Part shown: piece after piece, positions 43,990 to 54,470 of the stretch
How positions within the stretch are numbered: the stretch's first letter is position 1
How the letters are laid out: every line of letters begins with the position of its first letter
DNA from: Cristatella mucedo
Taxonomy: Eukaryota; Bryozoa; Phylactolaemata; Cristatellidae
Length of the DNA: 64,000 nucleotides
Assembly (NCBI GenBank): GCA_009760855.2
Contig: WPIO01000254.1
Span: 1 to 64,000 of the forward strand
Reading direction: 5' to 3'
Made by a program: the position numbers and the translations under genes
Notes under the pieces: model-generated
Told to the model about the DNA's origin: nothing
Seen by the model: the letters and a program-made list of their open reading frames with translations, nothing else
Database searches by the model: none

Positions 43990-45990
43990 TGAAGCTTTAG
44001 TGTTGTTGGTCATCAGCCGGCGATTCTGTGCTGTGCGTTAACCAAGCGACAAGGGAGCAGTTAAGGTAGTGAGTAGCATTGAAATAGCAGCTCCAGACGG
44101 CAGGAAATGATGCGTCATAGTCGCCAGCTGGAGTAGATCTCGTTTCATATGAATTGTGGTAGTGAGTTTCACGGTTTACCGCCAACAGAGCAAAAGCTTC
44201 TGTCTCAAGCGGTATTAAAGCGAAGGAACCGAACAGCTAATGTATTGCCCACACAGAGCCTGTGGGCTCATGGAGGCAGAAATTGGTTCAGCAGCTCAGC
44301 CAGGTATGAAGGGGCCAAGCCGTCGCAGGCCATGTGGATCAGCTTAAGAACTCTGTGCTGTATCCGTTGATCAATCCGCAGTAATTCAAGCTCTTTCAGC
44401 ACAAGAGACACATGATCTAACTTCTGGGATTCGTAAACTAGCCTTGAAGGTATTTTCGTCACCCTTTGCATCAGTCTCATGCATTTTTTGGTAACCAAGA
44501 AAAATCGTTTTGCAACAATCCAGCTAAGAGAGAACCTGGGAGCTAGTTAATTTTTTTGAAAGACGTCCGCGGAAGGAAAATCTTGATCTTAGATAGGGCT
44601 GTTACGTAATGCAGCTCTATAAATAGTCTTCTTAGCGAATCTTTCAAAATTTAGGCAGCCGTCGAAGATCGCACCTTAATTCTGAGCACACGGTGAAGGC
44701 CACACGATAGCATCACCTATTAAAAGGGCAAAGTCTTCCAGTCCAGCAACACGCTTGGGTTTTCCTATGAGTAGCAGTTCTGCTTTATTGTCTTTAAGTT
44801 TAGGGAAATTTGATGACATCCATGATCGAATGTCTGCGCTGGAAACATTCAGTTTATGTGCCACTGCAGCAAATTAATGATTTTAATGACACATGAAGCC
44901 GAGTGTCGTCGGCATATAAGTGATAGCCTATTCAGTTTACCTAACTCTTTTTTCCCAGATGTTGTATATTAATGGAGAACAGAAAAGTACGGAAGCTAAA
45001 CTTTGTTGGACTCACAGGGGACTGGTCTGGATGAGGAGACCTGACTGCACACGATTTGAATTGAATGCGATCGGATAAGCACGATTTGAACCATGCCAGT
45101 GCCTTGTCTAGCAGTCCGACCATTGATCTCAATCGTGCAAGTAGGACATCGGGATCAACGTTGTCGAAGGCCGCTGATAGATCTAGCAGAGCTAGGACAG
45201 TGGCACTCCTGCCATCCTTGCTGGATAGGATGTCATCGGTGACACCGAGGTGAGCAGCTTTAGTGGAGTGCTGCCGCTTGAACTTCGACTGAAAGTTTCT
45301 AGCAATTTTTTCTTTTCGATGTGTGCCACACGTTTCTTAGCGAAAATTTTGCAACAATCTGACAAAAAAGAAAAAGGGAAAATGGGCGATAGTTTGCAGG
45401 GACTCCTGCATCTAAACAAACCTTATAAGTATCGGTCTAATGACGGCTTATTTGAAGGACTTAGGTACAATCTCTTTGCCAGAAAAGAATTAAAAATTCT
45501 TAGTTACAGCTGGACTAAGATTGTCTCGGAGTGAGGACCACTGAGGGGAGGAAATAGGATCGTTAGGAGACGAGCCCCATTTACTAGACCGTCCTTAGTG
45601 ATATAACGAGATCCACGATATACCCATATACGTGAGTACCATGATTACCCTTTGGATCAAACCACAGTTCTCCAAACAGTCAAAACATGAGCGACCTGGC
45701 AGTTGCTAGGTTTGTCAAAAAACATGTTGAAGTCTCCTGCAATTGGTAATGGTCTATCACACATCAATAGTTTAGTGAGCAACTCCGAAAAGTTCTCTCT
45801 AAATTAGATTATAAAGCCAAGAGTCAATAGATTATACCAGCGAGTCGTGATCTTTGATGAGGACCTTATTACAACTGATTCAAACTATGGCCCAAGCTGA
45901 AACTGTACTTCCTAAAGTCAAGATTTAGCACAAAGCTTGCCTCTTACAAATAGATTGGTGTTACCAATTGATTTTAAACCTATTTCGTCA
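43990..45990 (-). mobile_element. LINE family B, longest copy
   Basis: In minus-strand order: endonuclease remnant (45.99-45.58 kb, matching 14.5-14.85 kb), then RT (45.42-44.90 kb: FSRSSSGSTPLKLLTSVSP and AWFKSCLSDRIQFKSC). Post-YADD segment follows (44,864-44,676: SSNFPKLKDNKAELLLIG, LLIGDAIVWPSPCAQN), then C-terminus (44,498-44,268: LIHMACDGLAPSYLAELLNQ), then the 3' UTR, which stops short of the ATTACA tail. Frameshifted throughout. It shows that endonuclease, RT and C-terminus belong to one family. Confidence 0.7.
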
Positions 45991-46599
45991 GTCAATTTAA
46001 GGAAGTCAGCTATGTAAGTGGAAATATCTTAATGCAGAGTGTACTGGAATTAAGAGTCTGAAGCAATAAAAGGCATGACGGAATCAAAGCAAAGATAGAG
46101 CTCACAGTCATATGGGCTGAAATAAAGTCGTGGGCAAAGGGTGAGTATTGATCGTGAAAAGCACGGACCTCAATTATAACTTTGGGGCACTGCATATTTC
46201 TATAGCTCACAAGATTACCAATTTCCATTGAATTCTACGATATGACCAATCCCACTCAGCCAGTGCCATAAGGACGCAGCTTTTGGCCATGAGCGCCCAG
46301 GAAAAACGTTCAAATGAGACTAGGAAACAGGTATCAAATCCTGCCGAGAAATCCAGAAGACTTAGCAGGGAGACTTTCTCCTGGTCAGCATTCCTGAGAA
46401 TGTCGTAAATACATATGCAACAGAGTGCTCACACGAATTTCTCGGAAGTACTGACTGGAATAACCTTGTTAGGTTTGACGTTTTGCTTGAAGCTTTGAGC
46501 TGCTCTCCCACCACTCACTTCAGATTCTTTGAAAAGAATATCAGAATGTCGGAATCCGGCTTTCGATAAAGCAGGAACCCGGCTTTTGATCCTAGAAAG
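45991..46599 (-). mobile_element. LINE RT fragment of a further subfamily
   Basis: The minus strand contains a degenerate GVPQ-like block at about 46,190 and CELYLCFDSVM (post-YADD) near 46,090. Upstream is a DLSAGFDT-like block near 46,340. It is similar in layout to families A and B but too diverged to assign. Confidence 0.5.
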
Positions 46600-46955
46600 C
46601 TAAAATATCTTAAGCCCGAAGCAGTGTCAATCCGACAGCATCGCTTGTGTAGAGCAGGCAGGCCTGCCTACAGTCCGAAGTACGATTGTCCAAGCTGCCC
46701 TCACCAAGTGAAGGTAGATACCACTGGCAAATGAAATTGAAATTGCTCGAGGCTCTGGTTTTGCAGGCCGTGCACAAGCTTTGAGGCAACCGCCGTCGCT
46801 CCAGCTGCTTCTGTGGACTCTGCAGCTGCGTTTCCGACCTGTGCAGCTGCGTCTCTGACCCTGCTGACTCGGCTATGGTTCTCAATTTATGCGTAGGGTG
46901 ATATGGAGCCTGTTGGATATCAAATGCGTACCGAAATTGTAGTGTCTATTCGAAT
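46600..46955. repeat. Unnamed dispersed repeat, copy 2 (inverted relative to copy 1)
   Basis: The reverse complement matches 39,125-39,300: ctgcacaggtcggaaacgca, gctgcagagtccacagaagc, agctggagcgacggcgg, then the family B-like ggtacgcatttgatatcc. Similarity ends near 46,790 on the inner side, and the flanks differ. Confidence 0.6.
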
Positions 46956-47436
46956 AAATCACTGCACGTACTGTGCGTGACAGATCCGTTGTTTTTGTAG
47001 AAACTTTAGAAGCAGTATTGTGGGTGATTTTACAGTATCAAAATATGACACCCGAACGTGACAAATAAAATGGTAACGGTTTATGTAAGGACCGTCAATT
47101 TTTTTTTTATTAAACCTTTCATTGTTCGGCTCCTGATACACGTAAAGTGTATCAATGGCTTACATTGTGGAACTAAGAGGAATCCAAATTCACTAATGTC
47201 TTTTCATTCCAACTACTTAGTTGTGCAAACGAGTACAATTCTCTTGAATTTTCTGCAGTTCATCTGACGGAAGTTGATTTGGGCAGCCTCAACGCAAAAT
47301 TAGACGTGATCCTGAGCAATTTGAAATAGCCGGTCGCAAAAGCCCTGAAACTTTGTTATCCGCTCATAAAAAAAACCCACTAATTAAGTTATATTCATTT
47401 ACTTGCTTCATATAAGCCACAGAAGGAAACATTTAT
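46956..47436. other. No recognisable feature
   Basis: AT-rich, with a T run at 47,099-47,108. No gene or repeat recognised. Confidence 0.4.
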
Positions 47437-47991
47437 GATGGAAATTCATCGTGGCACTTTCAAGGTAAACAATGTCAATCCAGGGATTATATCAATCGTT
47501 CCAAATATCGAAGAATTGATCAAGACTCCCACAAGAAAAACAGAAAGGAAATATTACTTCACGTGGTTTAACTATACCGTGGCTATTACAACGATAACAC
47601 CTCCGAGCACCTAAACAAGGCTCTTGTAAAGTAACAAGGTAAAACGGAATCTAGAACGTTTCTCTGTGTAGGTATCTATGAAGTCCATCGTGTGCAACGG
47701 AAAGAGAACTCGGTGGTTCGCCCTGAGATGCAAGTCCAAATAACTAACGAGGATGCAGTCCTTTTTGAAAAGTATACAGTACACGTTGAAACGAAAACTT
47801 GAAGAGTGAATATTAAGGAAGGCTCCTCAAAAAATGGTATTCAGTATGGCCACATATCAAGAACGATTGGATGCTTCTCTAAAAACCTCAGAGGTATCAT
47901 TCTAGATCGAGTAGGAAGCTTGCCTATCAATGCTAACTTCTTTTCTGTCATTTGTGATGCTACTTTAATCGAACGAATATTGTTATTCTGA
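47437..47991 (+). pseudogene. Broken coding segment of unknown family
   Basis: One plus-strand frame of 185 codons contains only three internal stops (TAA, TAA, TGA) before its terminal TGA, where such AT-rich DNA should give about ten. Protein-like stretches include LYRGYYNDNTSEHLNKALVK, GIYEVHRVQRKENSVVRPEM, QVQITNEDAVLFEKYTVHVE and KNLRGIILDRVGSLPINA. No family is recognised. It may be a decayed host gene or transposon gene. An alternative is several short exons, since tttctctgtgtag|GT at 47.67 kb resembles an acceptor. Confidence 0.35.
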
Positions 47992-48370
47992 TTACGGACA
48001 ATTTATAATTTATTTCTTCCCGATTGTCATCACGAAGGGCAGGTCGTCAAGGGAAACGTGTTAGCCTCAGCTCTCACCAAATGAATTTTAAATATCTCGG
48101 CACTATAAATTAGACTTGCATTGTGATTATTGTGCTGATTTCTGTTGTTAGTCGAACAATTTAGAGGATTGGACCTTTCTGAAGTCAAACAATATTTCGT
48201 GAGATTCGTGCTTCATATTAGCATCACATAAATTTCATTTATTTGGGTTAGGTAACATAAAAGACCTTACTGCATTTGTGTTGGCGGTTTCCACAGATTG
48301 CTACCGCTGTGGCAGTAGAAAAAGATTCCATGCATTTTAAAGTAGAGTGTTGTAGGGTATTAAAAAAGAA
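47992..48370. other. Spacer, no feature seen
   Basis: AT-rich region between the broken coding segment and the 3' end of the minus-strand peptide gene. Confidence 0.4.
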
Positions 48371-48390
48371 AAACTTGAGATGCAAGTACA

Positions 48391-48396
48391 TTTATT
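48391..48396 (-). terminator. Polyadenylation signal AATAAA
   Basis: AATAAA on the minus strand, 56 bases beyond the TGA of the cationic-peptide gene. The downstream GT/T-rich sequence expected for cleavage follows (tttttcttttttaat). Confidence 0.65.
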
Positions 48397-48451
48397 CTCA
48401 GCATGTTTCAGTTTCTTCTTTATACAAAAATGTTATAAATGTACCGTGAGT

Positions 48452-48903
48452 TCAGCCACGTAATTTCTTTGCAAATTTGCGGAATTTGAGTAATTTGCGT
48501 ACTATTCCGGTGGTTGATTTTGGCGTTGGTGGCGAGTCGATGAATTTTCTAAAAAGCACAGTCAGTGGTAATCTCTTGGCTGCAGTGTAATCTGTAAAGG
48601 AAAGTTTTTACGGAGTCATTAAGGATGCACACCCTTGCACTGAAGTGTGCCAAGTTGACTTCTGATGAATAGACTCACTTTCAAAAGCTTGCTTGAGTTC
48701 ATGAACCTCTTCATTGCTCAGCTGGACATCCTGTATTTCCGCCTGCAAGCGTATTACCATACCCACTGTAAACAGGGATGTCAAATGATCAGCACATAAT
48801 GCACTTAATCGACCCTTGCAGCACCTTTACTCACGGATTGTGTATCTGCTGTCAGTGCACCAATTAAAAGGCAAAGCAGCACTGCACCAGCTCGAAACTT
48901 CAT
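48452..48903 (-). CDS. Cationic secreted peptide precursor, three exons (gene 1)
   Basis: Join of 48,835-48,903, 48,679-48,742 and 48,452-48,591 on the minus strand: 273 nt, 90 residues. Introns of 92 and 87 bp have GTGAGT donors and ttgcag/tttacag acceptors, phases 0 and 1. Residues 1-23 form a signal peptide (MKFRAGAVLLCLLIGALTA...). Exon 2 encodes an acidic propiece, residues 24-44, with six Asp/Glu and one Lys. K50-R51 is a dibasic processing site. The remaining 39 residues carry eleven Lys/Arg and one Asp, ending in a candidate amphipathic helix (RKLLKFRKFAKK) and a C-terminal Arg-Gly that could be amidated. The start has A at -3. AATAAA lies downstream and a TATA-like box upstream. This fits an antimicrobial-type peptide precursor; the family is not recognised. 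A paralogue lies at 59.5-60.1 kb. Confidence 0.75.
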
Positions 48904-48984
48904 TGTGTCTGGAATAAACAGCAGGATAGCTCGAGGAATGAGAATCTGGGATAGCACACGGCCTGCATCTAAGGGGCCGGATCG

Positions 48985-48993
48985 TCATATAGT
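48985..48993 (-). promoter_or_regulatory. TATA-like element of peptide gene 1
   Basis: actatatga on the minus strand, about 85 bases upstream of the start codon. A pyrimidine-rich ctcattcc that could serve as initiator lies about 45 bases downstream of it. Inference only. Confidence 0.35.
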
Positions 48994-49698
48994 ATCATCT
49001 TATCTAGCTAGTATGCTGAACTCGTTCAAAATATACTAAGAGTGCTTGAACCAGTTAAAGCTATTCAAATACCACGAATCGTGAACTTCAGGCTTGAATG
49101 GTAAACGATACCTCTAGGCAAAAAAAAGAAAAGAAAAGTTACAGAAATTTAAGGACAAAATCATTTACTTTAAAGCCAGTGGCATAAGGTATGCTACGAT
49201 GTTTACATAAAGGTAAACTTTCGAAGAAATCACGACTTACCTATTGAGCTCTTTATAACCTTGCATATCAGTTGAATGTGGCACAAAATGAGAAGCAATC
49301 TTTTGCAGAGACATTCAAATAGTCTTTGGGATAGCCCTACACTTGGCTTGCCTGTGCTCACTTGTAATATGCAAACAGTATTCGCAACGTGCACACGGGG
49401 ATTCAGGAAAAAAACTTACTGGAATTGCAGAATTTACTGGTCCACAGCAAGGATAGCGATCACTACCCATGTCATTTTGTGCACGGGCTTATATTTGCAC
49501 AAGAAGCTTCAATGATTCTGAGAAGCCGGTTGACTTGGAGATCAGCCATGTGCAGCATAGGGGTTGGGCTACCATCATTTCTTAGTTTACTGCCACTTGG
49601 TCAATAAAGGGAAGTATTCGTCACGTCTCTTGTCTGAACAGTGAGCCTGCTAGGGGTAGAACTGTTTTACCTGATTGACTGAGTATCTTCTTGCCCAT
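48994..49698. other. Unassigned
   Basis: No convincing gene. Overlapping plus-strand frames at 49,276-49,607 have no motif. An aataaa lies at about 49,603 on the plus strand without an attached gene. Confidence 0.35.
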
Positions 49699-50117
49699 CT
49701 AAAGAGGATAGGTACCTTTTCCTCTTGTTAGCTGCACAGGTATCATGCCATATTTTATGACTACCTTTCCTTGATGAATCTGCACAGCAATTCCTCTTTA
49801 ACATACATTTTTAACAATTGCATGAGGACGAAGACAGCTGAATGTTTTAGTCCACTTGTCTGATGTCAAAGAATACCACAGATAACCTCTGCCTTTAGGT
49901 ATGCAAACTGCCTTTCGAACGATTGACCTTGCAGCCACTCCCATCTTAAAATATGTTTCAAAACACTGCATACAAATAGCAATTTCAAAGTACGAGTAAT
50001 AAAATCAAGAAAGAGTATGCATTACTTATCTACCAAGGTTCCCAGATGGATAGCCTGTGCAATAATTCTGTTTCCTTGAAGATTGGTTCGTGCTAACCAA
50101 TGCCAATCACCAAGCAT
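49699..50117 (-). CDS. Possible three-exon gene, unknown product
   Basis: Candidate exons on the minus strand are 50,034-50,117, 49,807-49,965 and 49,699-49,731, all phase 0. They have GT donors (GTAGAT, GTATGT), tgcag/ttgcag acceptors and introns of 68 and 75 bp. The joined frame is 276 nt, 91 residues, ending in TAG. Segments include LGDWHWLARTNLQGNRII, CFETYFKMGVAARSIV and RGYLWYSLTSDKWTKTF, with three cysteines. The first ATG directly follows an acceptor-like tttgcag, so more 5' exons may exist. No family recognised and no paralogue seen. Frames of this length can occur by chance. Confidence 0.25.
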
Positions 50118-51149
50118 CTGCAAAGCACATAACATCAGCATGCCTATGGTAGTATCTTAATTTATTGCTAATTCATAGGGATTCAAAAATCCACAAACTT
50201 AATTCAAAGACAACGATGAACCGTTAGGTGGGCTTTAAAAAAAGTTGACAAAATTATGGGTTCGCTAAACTAATGTTGTGTTTAATGCAGCAAAAACGAA
50301 TCCAACCAATACGGTTCACTGTCAATTTCACCAACGGCTCTTAACCAACTGCAGCCCTTAATAAAAAATATTGCAGTTTCCTAAAAATTCTAGGCCAATA
50401 TCTTAATCTGAGGAACAAAACACGAGTAAATACAGTGCCTAATTTTTCGACAAAAGGCAAACACGACCTAGTAAGTAGCTTAGGAATGATTGGCTTTAGC
50501 TGCTTACCATTTTTCTCGTAGATCAGAGAGCGAACACCTCTGAGCGGCCACTACAGGATGTATACAGAATAATTCAGGCTATGATTACATGGTATAATCC
50601 AGGTCAATCTTGTACTATATCTGCATGGATGGACTGCCTGAGAACCTAGGAATTAGTTATAGATCGATCGCTTTTTATCATATTTTCTGCACTCTTAGAG
50701 GCATTAGCCGGCTAAAATCCTGAGTGACGTCTTTCAAGGTTAACGATAAGCATTGATTAATTAGAGGCGATGGCATGCACAATGGATTGAATGCAGTAAG
50801 ACTTTAGCAAAAGCGAAAACTACTAACCTGTGAACCGTTTGACCATCTGCCGTTTATCAGACTAGCCACTACAACTAAAAGTCAGCTGTAGTAATGAGAA
50901 ATTTTTTGTTGTACACGATCAAATAGTATATTGTATTCTCCCTAAAAAAAAGTAGGCTGATTTATTGTTTGAAAATACCATAATATATTCTGATGTTGAA
51001 ATAAAGAGTTCATCATAGACCACGTTGATAGGCTCGAATTCACGGCTAAATGAAACGGTCCAACCACAGGCATTATCGGAGACAGTTAAATGGCACTCCT
51101 GTTTTGCTGAGTTCAAGTTGTAAAGATCAGTTTTATCTCATATGTTATT
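50118..51149. other. Unassigned AT-rich region
   Basis: No gene or repeat recognised. It may contain 5' exons of the possible minus-strand gene, but none could be supported. Confidence 0.35.
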
Positions 51150-51440
51150 AATTTGCAAAAACGACAACTAATCTCCTACTGAAGACTACGGCACATCTTT
51201 TTCAATGGTCCTGAGCTGCTACTTCTATGCTACTCACTACTCCAACTGCTCTCTTGACTTTGCTATGCATCCAACTATCTCTTTGTTTTGTGAGACGAAG
51301 TCTGTTGGCTACCAAATTTGTACCGAAAGCCGCTTAGATTGCGAGTTCGCTATACAAAACTCTCCTGCGTAACACCCACATGGCCTATATGACTTTGTGG
51401 AGTTACAGATGGAGAAACATTACATAAAATAATCAACCTT
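51150..51440 (+). mobile_element. LINE family B, 3' UTR-only copy
   Basis: From caaaaacgacaactaatctcc through ggtcctgagctgctacttct to gtggagttacagatggagaa and acattacat, near-identical in order to 20.66-20.94 kb. It is an extreme 5' truncation. Confidence 0.8.
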
Positions 51441-52419
51441 ACAAAACCAACGTTTGACCTCTTCATGGTGACTGACTGGTGGAAAATCAGGATGATGCCT
51501 AAATTAGCTGGATTAGGGTTGCAGCTAGCAGCTGCCCATGTAAATAGTGACCACGCCTTTTCATTGATGTAGTACAGTAGTCAAAGTACGTGGACGGCTG
51601 ATGTGACCTATAACCGTAATGCTGCACTTGTGCATACTCATAAGCTTCCTAGGGCCTTTGCAGAATTATAGCAGTTTTAGGCCGCCATTGTGCAAGATGA
51701 TGCCGTTTCTTAGTGAACGTGTACCGTATGGCGAGGAACTGTCCCACTGACTGAGAAGCTCGTGATTTGCTCGATAAAGCCGCTAGAATGCTCAGGTTGA
51801 TGGATAAATTAAAAATTTACCTCAAACCGCTGCATTTTTACTTTGAGGTGTGCAGCTAATTATCGGCTGCTTCAGAAAGTCCGGCTAAACCGGAAGCATT
51901 GCAGGACAGTAATAGGACCGCCAAAATTACATCCTGATATTCTCCTCAACGTTCACGATACAGAAATGTCGAGCCTCTTTAGTGCCTAGGACTTATCAAA
52001 GTCCGACAGCAGTGATCTTTCAACTTTACTATGAACCATTTACTGCAAGCTGGTTAAGTCTCGACAATGATAGACCGTTGGCTTCATTACAGTTGATGTT
52101 TGCGATTGCCAGTTTTTAGCAGTGCAAGCAACTTTCAGCGCTAGCTCCGCTAGATATGTTTACCAAGTTGTGAAAATAAAATAAGTAATGCCTGATGACT
52201 TGCAGCCGAGGTCAGAAGTAAAATTACTTGGTTTATCTTTGGTTCCTCTCTAAGACCTTTTCCCTGCATGCAGTTACCTTAGAATGCAGACAGTGGGACA
52301 AAGCCAAGTGTCTTCACCTATATGCAAAGAAGTAGCACAATCCCATTACCGCTTAAAAAAAGCTGGAGTATTCGATCTTCTCTTTGACGTTTGGTAAGTC
52401 AGTAGATGTCAAAACGTCT
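51441..52419. other. Unassigned
   Basis: No gene or known repeat recognised. Confidence 0.4.
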
Positions 52420-52660
52420 TTTCACTGTGAGTTCCAGGCTTTTGCAACATACCAACTACACGCGTGGTCTCTAAAGAAAATTCTTAGTTTCAACGACGTA
52501 CAGCTAAATGATATTCACACCTTAAAAGCTTGTGGCGTGGTTCCTGGCCTAGTAAGACAGTAGCTTTTATAAGCTGGTTGGAGCCATGTTGTATAGGGAC
52601 CTAACTGCAATTAAAAATACTTTAAGGCAAACTGCTGGTTAACCGCAATCTATTCCAAGT
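52420..52660 (-). mobile_element. LINE family A, badly decayed C-terminal fragment
   Basis: Minus-strand remnants are gagttccaggcttttgcaac, gtggtctctaaagaaaattc and tggagccatgttgtataggg. They align in order with 40.72-40.89 kb. Confidence 0.5.
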
Positions 52661-52894
52661 TTTCTTTGGGGTCTTTACTACGACTTTACTACAAATAATG
52701 GTTAACAACGCTAATGGTAACAGTCTAGCAAAGTCAAACTGCAAAAAACCGTCAGGTATTTTACTTTTTACATTACAATTCTGCATGGTAATGAGGTCTT
52801 AAGGTAAACTTGTCGTTCGGCTTAATTTCTTGCTCAGCTAATAGTTGTATCAAAATTTCCGGTGTTCCATGTATCGCAGGATCACTGAGCCTTA

Positions 52895-53440
52895 CTTAAT
52901 GTAATGTATCTCCGTCAGTCTCTCCACAAAGTTATAAAGACCATGTGGGTGTTACGCAGGAGAGTTTTGTATAGCGCACTCACAGCCTAAGCGGCTTTCG
53001 GTACGCATTCGGTAGCCAACAGACTTCGTCTCACGCAGCAAGTAGAAAGTGGGAAGCATAGCAGAGTCAGGAGAGCAGTTGAGGTAGTGAGTAGCATAGA
53101 AGTATCAGTTCAGGACCGCTGAAAAAGATGTGCCATAGTCGGCAGTTGGAGAGTAGATGTCGTTGCGTAAGAATTGTGGAAGCGAGTTCCACAGTCTAGG
53201 ACCTGCAGAGCTAAAGCTTCAGTCGCCAACTGTCTTTAAGCAGAGGAATGGAACAGCTAATTTATTGTCCACACAGGACCTGAGGGCGCGAACATGCTGA
53301 AACTGATGCAGCAGTTCAGCTAGGTATGAAGGAGCCAAGCCGTGGCGGGCCTTGTGGGTCAGCGTAAGAACTTCGCTCTGTATCCTTTGCTCAACCGGCA
53401 ACCATTATAGCTCTTTCAGCAAAGGAGGCACAGCTGTTGT
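52895..53440 (-). mobile_element. LINE family B, 3' end with C-terminal frame
   Basis: The tail (tgtaatgtatctccgtcag and ctccacaaag) is at 52,899-52,930, followed by the complete 3' UTR. The minus-strand frame 53,401-53,219 reads VEQRIQSEVLTLTHKARHGL and APSYLAELLHQFQHV, the ORF2 C-terminus. It is among the best-preserved family B 3' ends here. Confidence 0.85.
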
Positions 53441-53769
53441 AAAACTACCCTGAGTTCAGAAACGTGCTTGAGTTTTGATCTTGCTGCATGGCACTCACGT
53501 CATGCACTGAAATAACTACCCACATATGAGTCAGTTAATAGGAATTACTATAGTCTCAAACGTAGCAGCCTTACTGATCTATTTTTAGTAATGAAATCTC
53601 TTTAAAGTTGCTAAGAATTGTAGGTACGGATTTTCAATAGCACAAGAGACAAGGTACTGTATTTTGTGCCCAAGGTATTACAGACAATGCGTAAGTTTTC
53701 GTTCCTTACCTAGTCTAAACGTGACCATTCATTAATTGATATTCCTATCCCTGCTTAGGCTAACCATAG
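53441..53769. other. Spacer without recognisable feature
   Basis: Nothing recognised between the family B 3' end and a family A internal fragment. Confidence 0.35.
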
Positions 53770-54260
53770 CCACGAGCGTTTGGAGTGGACCTTTCTAGTC
53801 GGAATAGGGTCCAAAGGAATTAATTTCTTCTTTGATTGGTATATGACCTTCAGGTCGAAATTAATAGTAACCCACTTGAATGTAGACATTGAAGTGCTGC
53901 AAGGTATCGAGGGACTGAATGCTGCGGGATTCTGCTACGGCAGGGATGGACTCCCTTATGTCGTCTATCTTCTGAACAAAGTTTTGAGAGAAGCGATCAG
54001 CTAGATCGTCACAAGGATTATCAGTTAAGGAGCTAATCTTTATGAGGTCGAGGAGATGGTTGATCTTCGACATCAGCACTCTTGGATTGTGCATCTGTGA
54101 ATCTAAAATGTTTTTACAGAAGCTAGAATTGGCCTTTGCTATCATCGATCAGACCGACCTACAGTAGCTCTCGTCTATGGACAGTCAGTCCTGATCTGTT
54201 GAGTCCTTATTGAAGCTTGTGCTTAGCAGACCTAGTTTTTCTTGATGCATCAAAATCTAT
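53770..54260 (-). mobile_element. LINE family A, EN-RT linker fragment
   Basis: The minus-strand frame 54,145-53,861 reads MSKINHLLDLIKISSLTDNP, CDDLADRFSQNFVQKIDDIR and ESIPAVAES. It matches 42.07-42.4 kb (FVQKIDDIRESIPA versus YEKIRESIPAM). Neither RT core nor 3' end is present. Confidence 0.75.
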
Positions 54261-54329
54261 TTGGCTCGCAAACCTTCAAGTCACAATACGAACGAATTCA
54301 TTATCCATAAGCTTAATCATGTATATATG

Positions 54330-54470
54330 AATTATATGATGCCTTAGTATTTTACCCTCCGAGAACTTATTCTTTATTCAGGTGCTTCACATATTCCACT
54401 TCACTGGAGCCTAAACCTCGACCACACTTTGACCTCCTTAACCACTGGGCCAAATCAGCTCGGTAATAAC
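54330..54470 (-). mobile_element. tRNA-derived SINE (SINE family 2), diverged
   Basis: The minus strand begins gagctgatttggcccagtgg, ttaaggaggtc. The box B region is gaggtttaggctcc (decayed). The tail is gaataaagaataagttctcg followed by gagggtaaaat, again like the family A LINE 3' end. Confidence 0.65.

Noticed and set aside
47437-47991. Reading 47,435-47,614 as an intact 59-codon small gene
   Set aside because: The frame offset by two bases stays open far longer and looks more protein-like, so the short ATG frame is probably a shadow of the broken coding segment.
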